This document shows, one piece after another, positions 1-7,523 of a DNA stretch of 8,205 bases. Below the pieces are notes generated by a model that had not been told where the DNA came from, searched no databases, and saw only the letters and a program-made list of their open reading frames with translations. Origin of the DNA: an uncultured Candidatus Competibacteraceae bacterium (lineage in GTDB: Bacteria > Pseudomonadota > Gammaproteobacteria > Competibacterales > Competibacteraceae); contig CALMNY010000116.1 of the NCBI GenBank assembly GCA_937872125.1, forward strand, positions 1-8,205, read 5' to 3'. Numbering within the stretch: the stretch's first letter is position 1; every line of letters begins with the position of its first letter. The translations under genes and the position numbers were made by a program.

Positions 1-2163
1 CTTGACCAGCAGTTGCAGGGCGCGGGTGCGAACTTCGCCGGCCTGGGTGCGCAACGCGATTTCCGCCAGATCAATCTCGCCCGCCGGACCTTCCGGTTCG
101 GCCAGTTTGCACAAGCCGTCGAACGCTTCGGCGCGAACTTGCGCGTCGTCGTCGTTCAACAGCCATTGCAGGCGCAAGCGCACACGTTGATCACCGGCCA
201 GATGGATGATGGCGTCCGCCATGAAACGCGCGACGAGCCGGCGCGTGTCCGCGTTGGGTTCCCGGCTGAGTTGCAGCAATGCGCCGCTGGCCCGGTCGTC
301 GCCGAGCCAACTCAGGCACAAGGCGCTTTGCAAGGCGATGTCCGGCTGGCGGCACACCAGGGCCGTGAACAGTGGTTCCAGTTCCGGTTCGGTCAAGGCG
401 GCGCGGGTCGCTGCGTTGTCGTCGCCGACGCCCTGCGTTTTGAGTTCATCCAGAGTTTTGGCAATGTCGCCGCCGCTGGCGCGCAAGTGGGCCGCCAGCG
501 CCGGACAGGCCGCCACCCCGATCCAGAACGCGGCGTGACGCACCTCGAACGCATCATCGTTGAGCGCCAGACCGAGCAACTGGCGGCCTGGCGGCGTGGC
601 GCTCAACCGTTGTCGTCCCAGCCGGATCAGGACCAACCGGCGAATATCAGCGGAACCCCGTTCGAACGCACTGCGCAAGGGTGCGACGCCCGCTTCGGGT
701 TCCAGCGTTAGCAGGGCGTCCAGGGCGGCTTCGCGGACTTTTTCATCCGGGTCCTTCAACCGTTCGCCGAGCAGGCGCGGCACCAGCGGCGACACTGGGT
801 GCTGGCGGGCCAGCCGTTGCACTGCGCTCAGTCGGATGTCCGCATGGCGGCTGCCCAGCGCCGGTTGCAAGGCTTGCAGGGGCGTTTCGGCCTCGATCCG
901 CTCCAACGCTTTCAAGGCGGCTTGACGCACGCCGACATGATCATCGTCCAGCGCCTTGGCCAGGGCTGGCCGGCTGCGGCGGCGCTGACTGTCGCCCAGC
1001 CGCTGAGCGGCCTCAAGGCGCTGGCCGGGGCGGGAATCCTGACTCAGTACAAATTCCAGCCCTTCCCGCGCTTCGTCCTCGGCCAGTTGCGCCAACGCCT
1101 CCAAGGTCGCCGATGACGAACGGGTCGCCTTGACCTCGTCGAGCAGGCGTTGCAACCGCGAATCCCAAAATTCGCCAGTCGCAGCGGGATTGCCGTCCTG
1201 ATCCACTGGACTTAGCCAAATCAGGCGGCTTTCCGTAACCGCGACCAACAAGCCGCCGCGCCGTTCGGCGCTGGCCTGCGGCACGGGTGGGAACAGCGCC
1301 AGCGCACTGGCGTTGCGCCCGATGGGAAGGGTGCGCGGCTTGCGGCGCTGATCCAGGGTCCAGACTTTGAGGTCGCCGTCCGCGCCGAGCGAGAACAGGC
1401 GACGCGGCAGCGGGCGGCCCTGTTCGTTGTTCAGCGCCGCGCTGAACTGCAGGCTGCGTACCGGTCCCTGGTGAGCAGCGTCGCCGCTGCGGTCTTCTTC
1501 GTCAATCGCGCCTTCCAGGAAACAGACCCGGATCGAACCATCGCCGCAGCCGGCCACGATCCGCCCGTCGTCGGTGAAGGCGAGGGCGAAAACGCCGCGC
1601 TCGCCACAAGGCATGATGCGGGGTTCGGCATCGCTGATCCGGGCCAGCGGCAGGACGTAAATCGTGTTATCCGCCCCGGCGGCGGCCACGCTGGCGCCCG
1701 CCGCATCCAGCGCCACGGCGCGCAGCGGCTGTTCGCTCAAACGGCGGCGGGCCTGCTCGCGCACACGCGGCTGATCGCCATCCAGCTCGACGACGTGCAA
1801 CGCCAGCGTCCCGTCGTCGCCAACGCTCAAAACCTGTCGCCCGGTCACGGCCAGCGCATGTACTGCGCCGCGATGAATGGCCTGTTGCATAGCCGGCATC
1901 TTGCCTTCACCGCTCACGCGCCAAATTGCCAAATCGCCTTTGGCCGTTCCAGCCAGCAGCGTGTCGTCACCGCAGAAGGCCAGCGCAGACACGGCGGCGT
2001 CCAGCGGGGCGCTGAACCGCACGGTCAGCTTGGGCAGTTGCAGGAGGTGAACGCTGGACTCGGTCACGCCCACGGTGTCGCGGTAACCGCCGATGGCCAG
2101 CAGTTTGCCGCTGGCGGCGACGGCGTGCAGGCGTTCGACATACGGTCCGTATTGTTTAGCCAC
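1..2163 (-). CDS. WD40 beta-propeller plus HEAT-repeat protein, partial (C-terminus off window)
   Basis: The minus-strand frame is open from GTG 2163 to base 1, giving exactly 721 codons with no stop; the gene continues off the left edge. Residues 1 to about 335 form a WD40-like propeller. Blade endings are visible as GDLAIW (76-81), GTLALHV, NTIYVLPL, GSIRVCF, GDLKVWTL and SRLIWLSPVD, each preceded by turns such as AFCGDDTLLAG and AFTDDGRIVAGCGDG, so six or seven blades. From about 345 to the edge the protein is a run of HEAT repeats with the classic D-x-x-VR-x-AAL pattern: DDDHVGVRQAALKALERI, SRHADIRLSAVQRLA, DPDEKVREAALDALLTL, GSADIRRLVLIRLG, NDDAFEVRHAAFWIG, NADTRRLVARFM, NDDDAQVRAEAFDGLCKL. 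No enzymatic motif is visible. Both parts are protein-interaction folds, so a scaffold or sensor for the neighbouring retron module is inferred. The GTG start is supported by AAGGAG at 2175-2170. Confidence 0.9.
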   Translation of the reverse strand, partial: MAKQYGPYVERLHAVAASGKLLAIGGYRDTVGVTESSVHLLQLPKLTVRFSAPLDAAVSALAFCGDDTLLAGTAKGDLAIWRVSGEGKMPAMQQAIHRGAVHALAVTGRQVLSVGDDGTLALHVVELDGDQPRVREQARRRLSEQPLRAVALDAAGASVAAAGADNTIYVLPLARISDAEPRIMPCGERGVFALAFTDDGRIVAGCGDGSIRVCFLEGAIDEEDRSGDAAHQGPVRSLQFSAALNNEQGRPLPRRLFSLGADGDLKVWTLDQRRKPRTLPIGRNASALALFPPVPQASAERRGGLLVAVTESRLIWLSPVDQDGNPAATGEFWDSRLQRLLDEVKATRSSSATLEALAQLAEDEAREGLEFVLSQDSRPGQRLEAAQRLGDSQRRRSRPALAKALDDDHVGVRQAALKALERIEAETPLQALQPALGSRHADIRLSAVQRLARQHPVSPLVPRLLGERLKDPDEKVREAALDALLTLEPEAGVAPLRSAFERGSADIRRLVLIRLGRQRLSATPPGRQLLGLALNDDAFEVRHAAFWIGVAACPALAAHLRASGGDIAKTLDELKTQGVGDDNAATRAALTEPELEPLFTALVCRQPDIALQSALCLSWLGDDRASGALLQLSREPNADTRRLVARFMADAIIHLAGDQRVRLRLQWLLNDDDAQVRAEAFDGLCKLAEPEGPAGEIDLAEIALRTQAGEVRTRALQLLVK

Positions 2164-2169
2164 GGGCGG

Positions 2170-2175
2170 CTCCTT
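2170..2175 (-). promoter_or_regulatory. ribosome binding site that sets a GTG start
   Basis: AAGGAG on the minus strand followed by a 6-nt spacer and GTG at 2163-2161. This near-ideal site decides the start of the WD40-HEAT gene. The 55-bp gap (2164-2218) shows no hairpin terminator, so read-through from the toxin-antitoxin pair is likely. Confidence 0.75.
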
Positions 2176-2218
2176 GCTGGATGACGTTCAAATTCGCGGG
2201 TTTCTGTCAGACGCCAGA

Positions 2219-2431
2219 TCAGACTTCACGATTTCTCCGGGCCTTGATGCTAGCGACGACACTCTTGACAGATTCATCTTTGAACAATTGCTCCCTCTCC
2301 GCTGTGTAATCACCACTGCCCGCACGGAATTGGTTTAAAAAGCGCAAAGTGTCAACAACTCCCAACTCTTGAATCAGGGCGTTTTTAGCGCGGCTGGTAA
2401 TTTCGGCAAGTGGCTGAAAATGAATGCTCAT
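2219..2431 (-). CDS. small protein paired with PIN toxin, probable antitoxin
   Basis: A 70-aa protein with the pattern RAKNALIQELGVVDTLRFL, then NQFRAGSGDYTAERE and a basic C-terminus. I recall similar short proteins (LGxVDTIRFL ... GDYTxER) next to MRIYLDN-type PIN proteins, so the pair looks conserved, but I cannot name the family. It starts at ATG 2431 in an ATGA overlap with the PIN stop. It has its own strong ribosome binding site GGAGGT (2443-2438), 6 nt before the start, inside the end of the PIN gene. That favours high antitoxin translation although the toxin comes first. The first half could form a small helical or ribbon-helix-helix-like region; this is not certain. The antitoxin role is inferred from size, order and overlap. 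Confidence 0.7.
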   Translation of the reverse strand: MSIHFQPLAEITSRAKNALIQELGVVDTLRFLNQFRAGSGDYTAEREQLFKDESVKSVVASIKARRNREV

Positions 2432-2868
2432 TTCGTAACCTCCGGGACCAGGCTCAGAAGGGTTGTGATTTTACAAGCCAGACCTGATATCGCTTGAGCT
2501 TTACGGAATAGCTTGTCGTCACAGGTACAAAAGTAATCCGCATTCGCTGTTGAAGCCAAGGCCAGATGGATCGCGTCCATCGCTTGCAAGCCTTGCTGTT
2601 CAAAGGCAAGGGCTAGTGTCTCAACAGTATCGGTGACTTGCAGGTTCTCGGATGCGAGCGACAAAATGGCGAGAGCTTCCGTGCGTCGTGTTTCATCCGG
2701 GATGCACGAAATTTCGTAGTAAAGAGCCTCCGAGCTTAACAGGACCACTTCATTGGCATTAACAGTGGCCAGCACTGCAAACAGCGCTTCTGTTTCGACC
2801 TTGATGCGAGGGTGCGTTTGGTCATCAAGAGGACGCTGTAGGCAGCAGTTATCGAGATAAATGCGCAT
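2428..2868 (-). CDS. PIN-domain protein, probable type II toxin
   Basis: A 146-aa protein starting MRIYLDNCC, a typical PIN-domain opening. Candidate metal-binding acids are D6, E52 (in EALYYEI), D98 (in AMDAIHLALA) and D117 (in FCTCDDKLF), in the usual order for a PIN ribonuclease. Length fits single-domain PIN toxins. The start at 2868 is chosen because MRIYLDN is where the fold begins; an in-frame upstream ATG at 3048 would add residues from the wrong frame of the HEAT gene. The start lies within the 3' end of the HEAT gene (20-nt overlap), and the TGA stop overlaps the next ATG by 4 nt (ATGA). GC is noticeably lower than in the flanking genes, which suggests separate origin. It may be a stand-alone addiction module or a recruited effector nuclease of the retron; the former is the simpler reading. 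Confidence 0.87.
   Translation of the reverse strand: MRIYLDNCCLQRPLDDQTHPRIKVETEALFAVLATVNANEVVLLSSEALYYEISCIPDETRRTEALAILSLASENLQVTDTVETLALAFEQQGLQAMDAIHLALASTANADYFCTCDDKLFRKAQAISGLACKITTLLSLVPEVTK
2438..2443 (-). promoter_or_regulatory. strong ribosome binding site for the putative antitoxin
   Basis: GGAGGT on the minus strand, 6 nt ahead of ATG 2431, lying within the last codons of the PIN gene. It supports the chosen start and independent strong translation of the small gene. Confidence 0.7.
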
Positions 2869-5746
2869 AGCCTGATTTGTCTCTCGCGCTGTTTTTAGCT
2901 CTAACGCTGGTTTGGCTAACCGGCAGGTCAATGGCCATTGCAGGATGCGCCCGACGAATTTGCGCCAGCGCCGCGACGCAGTACTGCCATTCGAGCTTGG
3001 CGCGGGAATGGCGGAATTCCGCCAGCACCGGCGCCGCCAGTTCGGCAAAGGCAGCGTCGGTCAGGGCCAGCGTCTTGATGGCGTCAATCAGGCGGCGCTT
3101 GCCGACGCTGGCCGGCCACGGCCGGTCGGGCATCGCCTGTTGCGCGTCCAATTCGCGCCGTTCCATCCGGCCAGGCGGCAGGCCAAAGAGCGTTTTGCGC
3201 AGAAACTGGCGCAGTTCCGTGAAGGCGGGAGACTGGGGAGAGAGCGACGTAAACGTCCGGCGCTGGCGCTCCCACAGCAGGCGAACGGTGAACAGGCCTA
3301 CTTCGCGATGCGGACTTTCCATCAGCCAGACCAGCCGCGCTGGATCGCCGAGCCGCTCGTGATGGCGGCGGATCAGGGTCAACGCGGTCTCGCGGGTGAT
3401 TTTGTGGCGACTTTCCGCCAACTGAAACACCCGCTCCGGCGCCAGCCATTCCATCGGCAGCGCCGGTTCCACCGAACTTTCGCCCAAGCGCAACAACTGT
3501 TCGATGGCGAACGCACACGGCTCGCGGTGTTCGCTGTCGGCCAGCCGATACAGCAGGGTCGGCTCATTCCAGGCAAGCAATTCCTCCCGACCCACGACGA
3601 CCGCCAGCCGGCGCAGATCGGGGCGCGGGTCATTGAACAGCGGTCGCAGGCGGGCCAACGGATAATCAGCAGCGGTCAATCCGGGCTGGATATTCAGGGC
3701 GCGCGTTTCCGGGTCGCTGGGGCCGATTTTCGGATGATGGGCTTTGAGGCAGGCGGCGGCGAAGCGGCGCACCGGCTCCGGCTGCGCAGGACCGCAGGCC
3801 AGTTCCCACAGATGATCAACACCGCTGCGGTCGCCGCTGGCGAAGTCGCCGGGTTGGAACGATTGCAGCAGATAGCGATGCGCGAAGTCGTGCAGGGTCG
3901 GATCGGCCTGCCGCGCCATCGCCAGCAGCCAGGGCACCCCGATGGAGCTTGGCGCAACCCGTTCCGCATCGCCGAGCAACTGCAACGCCAGCGGCCGCAG
4001 CGCCGGACGCATAGCCAGCCCCTTCAACCACTCGACATCGAGTTCCTCACCTTTCAGCTTGCCCTGCCGCAACCAGCCGGCCACAGCGTCGCTCAGTTGA
4101 GGATTCAACAATGCTCGCTGCATCCAGTCCGAGCCGATCTCGCGCCCCGGATAATCCGCCAGCGCCTTCAACGCCCGCTGGCGCACGATAGCGGTGCAAC
4201 GTGGATCGTCCAGCAACTGGCGGTAGTAAGCGGCGGGAACCGTGACTTTGGCTTCCCGATAGAATTCGAGCACCGCGTCGAGCGCCGAACCGCCGCCGCG
4301 TTGCGCCAGGTTACTGAGGATGCGCTCGAAATCGGCGTTTTGAACACCCCGTTGCATGAGCTCCAGAATGTGCTGCATCTGGTTTTCGATGGAAGCGCTT
4401 TGTCGCCCGGAAGGCGCGAGCGCCACTTCAACAAACTGCTCAGAAGTAATGTCTTGCGGCTTGAAACCCTGCCGCAGCTTGGCCTTGGCGAGCGCGGCGC
4501 TGGCCGGGGTGTTGAGCAACGTGAGAATCGTCGGCAACCCCAAGGCGGCGGGCGAGCGTTGTTCGAGCAGCGCCACCGCGAAGGTTTGCGCATCCTGCAT
4601 CCCTTCCTGCACCAGCTTGACCAGTTCAGCGACGGGCAGATCGGTAGCGTAGGCGCGAGCGTAGTCCATGGCGTAGCGGCGGGCCGGGCTGTTGCCGCTG
4701 TACAGCAGGCCCAGCACCATGTCGTGCAAGCCGAGTTGCTTCAGCTTCGATTGATGGAACTCCGGCTGGTCGCGCAGCAGCTTGAGGATGAAGGCGTGCA
4801 CAACATCCAGCGGCTTGGCCCCAAGCCGGGCCAGCCAGGCGGGTTCGACATCGCGCAGGGCGTCCTTGAAATCCTGTTCCAGGCTGCGAATGGCGAATTC
4901 GCAGACCTGTGGGTGGCGGGCATCCTCCAGCAACCGCAGCAACGGCGCGGGACTGATTTTCCAGGCGTCATCAAAAGCGCGGCGGTCCAGCGACTCCGGC
5001 AGGTTGCTGCGCCCCAGATGACCCTGGTCGGTGGACCCGATCAAATCCTTATGCCGCCAAATCTGGTTGGCGATCCAGCAATGGCGGAAGTCAGTCCCCG
5101 GCGGGTAATGGCGCAACACCTGACCGGCGTACACCGGAAACAGTTCGGGCAGGTCCTGGCCCAGTCGGCGCAGATAACGCCAGGCGCGGCGGCGCAGGTA
5201 CAGCCAGGTGCCACGGGAGATTTCAGCGCCGCTGGTCGCCGGCTGCACGTCCAGGCGGTAACACAGCACGCCCAGCATGGCCAAATCGTGACGTTGTTCC
5301 GCCTGTTTATAAATACCCTTGACGCCCTGCCAGACGCCCCAGCCCATGGCGTTCGGGGGCAACTGCGCGATCAGTTCCAGCAGCAGCGCGCGCGCTGGTT
5401 CATCATCGGCGGCGTACAAATCCAGCAGCATCTGGCCCAGGCGCAGGCGTGGCGGCGGGTTGGGCGAGGCCAGCAGCGCGGCCCAACCGCCAAGACGCAG
5501 CGCCTTCAACTCATCGGCGGTTTTACCGGCCAGCGCCGGCGCATTCAGCGTTTGGCGCAGACGATCCAGCGACCAGGCGTCGGGCGGCAGCGGCTGGGCT
5601 TGATCATCGTCCGGCGGGTCTTCCGGCTGGCCGGCGGGCGGGTCCGGCTGCGCGAGAAATTCCAGCACCCATGGGACGAACTGGGGATCGCGCCGGGCGG
5701 CGGCGTGTTCCAGATCAGCAAACAGAATGGCACGGTCGTCAGTCAT
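2849..5746 (-). CDS. large HEAT/ARM-like repeat protein
   Basis: A 965-aa soluble, almost wholly alpha-helical protein. After a short helical N-terminus there is a Pro/Asp-rich linker at about 34-56. A conserved-looking block TWLYLRRRAWRYLRRLG (180-196) resembles the segment seen in HEAT proteins that accompany WGR domains. Then come many degenerate helical repeats, clearest in the last quarter (for example PDLRRLAVVVGREELL, SEHREPCAFAIEQLLRLG, SPHREVGLFTVRLLWERQR). I see no catalytic motif, so a scaffold or target-recognition role in the retron complex is inferred. It starts at ATG 5746, 9 nt after the WGR stop. The last 28 or so residues (from AIDLPVSQ) are unlike the repeats, and the stop lies 20 nt inside the PIN gene; this tail may come from the inserted cassette. 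A long antisense frame over this gene is a codon-bias artefact. Confidence 0.85.
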   Translation of the reverse strand: MTDDRAILFADLEHAAARRDPQFVPWVLEFLAQPDPPAGQPEDPPDDDQAQPLPPDAWSLDRLRQTLNAPALAGKTADELKALRLGGWAALLASPNPPPRLRLGQMLLDLYAADDEPARALLLELIAQLPPNAMGWGVWQGVKGIYKQAEQRHDLAMLGVLCYRLDVQPATSGAEISRGTWLYLRRRAWRYLRRLGQDLPELFPVYAGQVLRHYPPGTDFRHCWIANQIWRHKDLIGSTDQGHLGRSNLPESLDRRAFDDAWKISPAPLLRLLEDARHPQVCEFAIRSLEQDFKDALRDVEPAWLARLGAKPLDVVHAFILKLLRDQPEFHQSKLKQLGLHDMVLGLLYSGNSPARRYAMDYARAYATDLPVAELVKLVQEGMQDAQTFAVALLEQRSPAALGLPTILTLLNTPASAALAKAKLRQGFKPQDITSEQFVEVALAPSGRQSASIENQMQHILELMQRGVQNADFERILSNLAQRGGGSALDAVLEFYREAKVTVPAAYYRQLLDDPRCTAIVRQRALKALADYPGREIGSDWMQRALLNPQLSDAVAGWLRQGKLKGEELDVEWLKGLAMRPALRPLALQLLGDAERVAPSSIGVPWLLAMARQADPTLHDFAHRYLLQSFQPGDFASGDRSGVDHLWELACGPAQPEPVRRFAAACLKAHHPKIGPSDPETRALNIQPGLTAADYPLARLRPLFNDPRPDLRRLAVVVGREELLAWNEPTLLYRLADSEHREPCAFAIEQLLRLGESSVEPALPMEWLAPERVFQLAESRHKITRETALTLIRRHHERLGDPARLVWLMESPHREVGLFTVRLLWERQRRTFTSLSPQSPAFTELRQFLRKTLFGLPPGRMERRELDAQQAMPDRPWPASVGKRRLIDAIKTLALTDAAFAELAAPVLAEFRHSRAKLEWQYCVAALAQIRRAHPAMAIDLPVSQTSVRAKNSARDKSGYAHLSR

Positions 5747-5755
5747 CGCAGTCGC

Positions 5756-6214
5756 CTATTGGGGCCGGTAGCCTTCGGCTTCCAAAGCCGCCCTAACCTG
5801 GGCAAAGGCGGCTTCGGCGGCGGAGGCGTCGGGGTACTGTTCGATGCCGTGGGTGTGCAGCGCGTTGCCTTCCACGCTCAGGCGCAGTTCCAGCCGGCGG
5901 TCGCCCAGCGTCAGCACCAGCGCGCATTGCGAAGCGGCGGGCGTTGCTGAGGCCGGCACGGCCGGGGCGGGCGCGGCGGTTGCGGCGCTGGGGCCGCCGT
6001 CACCATCCACGTAGCCTTTCTTATATTTTTCCCGCGCCTGTTTTTCCAGCTCGCGCGCCGCGTCCTCCGGCGAGTCGTAGCGTTTGGCCTGGGTCTGGCC
6101 CTGACTGCCAATCCGGCCAAAATTGACTTCCAGATTGGCGCCGAGGCAGCGCGCCCGCCAGAACTTGTTGGATTTGCTGTCCTGAAACATCAGGGAAACC
6201 TGCCACTCACTCAT
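5756..6214 (-). CDS. WGR-domain protein
   Basis: A 152-aa protein with no signal peptide or membrane segment. Residues 2-70 match the WGR domain: an aromatic-rich start (EWQVSLMFQD), FWRARCLG, then VNFGRIGSQGQ at 30-40 and a C-terminal helix with charged residues (ARELEKQAREKYKKGY). The signature tripeptide is F-G-R (32-34) instead of W-G-R. Residues 71-95 are a Gly/Ala/Pro linker. Residues 96-152 form a small mixed alpha/beta module that I do not recognise. In PARP enzymes the WGR domain contacts DNA ends and the neighbouring catalytic domains. In bacteria it often stands beside HEAT, MoxR and SWIM proteins. The start overlaps the RT stop (ATGAGTGA) and the next gene begins 9 nt after the stop, so all three are probably co-translated. 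A DNA- or msDNA-contacting adaptor role is inference. Confidence 0.88.
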   Translation of the reverse strand: MSEWQVSLMFQDSKSNKFWRARCLGANLEVNFGRIGSQGQTQAKRYDSPEDAARELEKQAREKYKKGYVDGDGGPSAATAAPAPAVPASATPAASQCALVLTLGDRRLELRLSVEGNALHTHGIEQYPDASAAEAAFAQVRAALEAEGYRPQ

Positions 6215-7508
6215 CCGCGCCCCGCGCCTCCAGTTGGTTGAGTTGCGCCAGAAACGGTTTGGCCCGCTCCGGATCGGTCATGTGCAGAAAGGCCACCCAG
6301 CCACGCAGTTGCGCCAGACTTTCACCCTCCTTGCCGGGCTTGCCGTGCAGACGGTTGTGCAGAGCGGCGCGCAGGCGCCGGACCTGAGCGCGCGGCACCC
6401 GCGCCGGACTGCCCGCTGGCGCTTCGTTGACCACCAGGCCGGTCACGGTTTGGCGGCGGCCCCGGCGCAACACCCGGGTTTTATCCGGGTGGGGGATGAA
6501 GCCCTCGGCCTTGAGAATGACGTGGACGCAACGCAACAGGCGACCCAGCGGCGGCAGCGCGGCGTCATGCCAGGAAAAGGTCAGATCGTCGGCGTAGCGG
6601 GTATAGCGAAAGCCCAGCTTTTGGCTCAGGCCGGCCAGGCGGCAATCCAGCCGCAGACAAATCGTGTTGCTGAGGGCCGGGCTGGTCGGTGCGCCTTGCG
6701 GCAGGGCGCGCGGCCCGCTGGCAACGTGGTACGGCTGGCCGTCGAGCGCCAGCAGTTCGCGCGGCGCTTCGGTGCAGAGCAAAGCCAGCACGGTGGCGAC
6801 CTGTTCGCCATAGCCACCCTTGCGGAACAGACCCTTGACCCGCCGCCAGGTAACGGTGGGGTAGAAATGGCGGATGTCGAGTTTGACCACCATCCGGGCG
6901 CCGGCGTGAACGGCGGCGTTGGTGAAAATGCTGCGTCCGGGCAGAAAACCGTGCGCCGCGCCATGCACCGGCAGGCGTTCGGCGATCTGGCGCAAAATCC
7001 AGCGTTGCGTTTTTTTCAATGTCGGCTTGGGCGCGCTGATCAGCCGGGTGCCGCCGTCTCGCTTGGGGATGGTCCAATACTGGTAGTGACTGGCGCGGTC
7101 CACTTCGCGGTGGAACGCCAGCCAGCGCAAGCGGGGCATGGACACATCGAGCGCCTGGGCCAGGGCCTGGGCGTCCTTGAGCGCCGGCAGGGCGTTGGCC
7201 TCGCGCCGGGTTTCGGGATCGGGCAGGTCGTAGCGGTCCTGATCCGGCGTGTCGTGATAGAACACGTCCGCGCCCAAGTGAACCAGATGCGCTTGGCGGA
7301 AGGCGGCCCACGCCTGCTGACGCAACTGCTTGCGAACGCGCCGTTCTTCCTCGCGGCGGGCCTTGTACTGGCGCAGGGCGGCGCCGGTCAGCTTGGCGGG
7401 ATCGGTGACTTCGTCCAGCAGGCCCAGTTGCCGCAGCCGGGCGACGACCCAGCGTTCGCTATCGCCGACTTGGGCGATCTCTTCCCAGGTGGGGGGTGTT
7501 TCGCTCAT
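6207..7508 (-). CDS. retron-type reverse transcriptase
   Basis: A 433-aa RNA-directed DNA polymerase. Its role would be to bind the adjacent msr-msd RNA and make msDNA. Visible motifs: NAAVH at 197-201 (the retron NAXXH signature), LDIRHFYPTV at 210-219 with the first catalytic Asp at 211, PQGAPTSP at 270-277, catalytic YADD at 305-308, and VTG at 355-357 (the retron VTG triplet). The fingers begin near YWTIPKRDGGTRLI (145-157). The C-terminal helices from about 375 probably form the RNA-binding thumb. About 125 residues precede the RT core, including an Arg/Glu-rich helix (48-66); this is longer than in compact E. coli retron RTs and recalls myxobacterial ones. The start chosen is ATG at 7508, preceded by GGAAA and placed 15 nt after a2. 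An in-frame ATG at 7616 lies inside the msd hairpin and is rejected. The stop overlaps the WGR gene by 8 nt. Confidence 0.95.
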   Translation of the reverse strand: MSETPPTWEEIAQVGDSERWVVARLRQLGLLDEVTDPAKLTGAALRQYKARREEERRVRKQLRQQAWAAFRQAHLVHLGADVFYHDTPDQDRYDLPDPETRREANALPALKDAQALAQALDVSMPRLRWLAFHREVDRASHYQYWTIPKRDGGTRLISAPKPTLKKTQRWILRQIAERLPVHGAAHGFLPGRSIFTNAAVHAGARMVVKLDIRHFYPTVTWRRVKGLFRKGGYGEQVATVLALLCTEAPRELLALDGQPYHVASGPRALPQGAPTSPALSNTICLRLDCRLAGLSQKLGFRYTRYADDLTFSWHDAALPPLGRLLRCVHVILKAEGFIPHPDKTRVLRRGRRQTVTGLVVNEAPAGSPARVPRAQVRRLRAALHNRLHGKPGKEGESLAQLRGWVAFLHMTDPERAKPFLAQLNQLEARGADE

Positions 7509-7523
7509 GTCGTTTCCAGACCG

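Noticed and set aside
13..2184. Several plus-strand frames (for example 13-711 and 1471-2184)
   Set aside because: They are antisense to the uninterrupted WD40-HEAT frame and show no recognisable domain.
2869..3048. 60-residue N-terminal extension of the PIN protein
   Set aside because: The extra residues come from the alternate frame of the HEAT gene and the PIN fold starts at MRIYLDN.
2912..5950. 1012-aa open frame on the plus strand
   Set aside because: It is antisense to the 965-aa HEAT gene, extends across a gene boundary, is rich in Gln/Arg/Gly without domain pattern, and reflects codon bias of a GC-rich genome.
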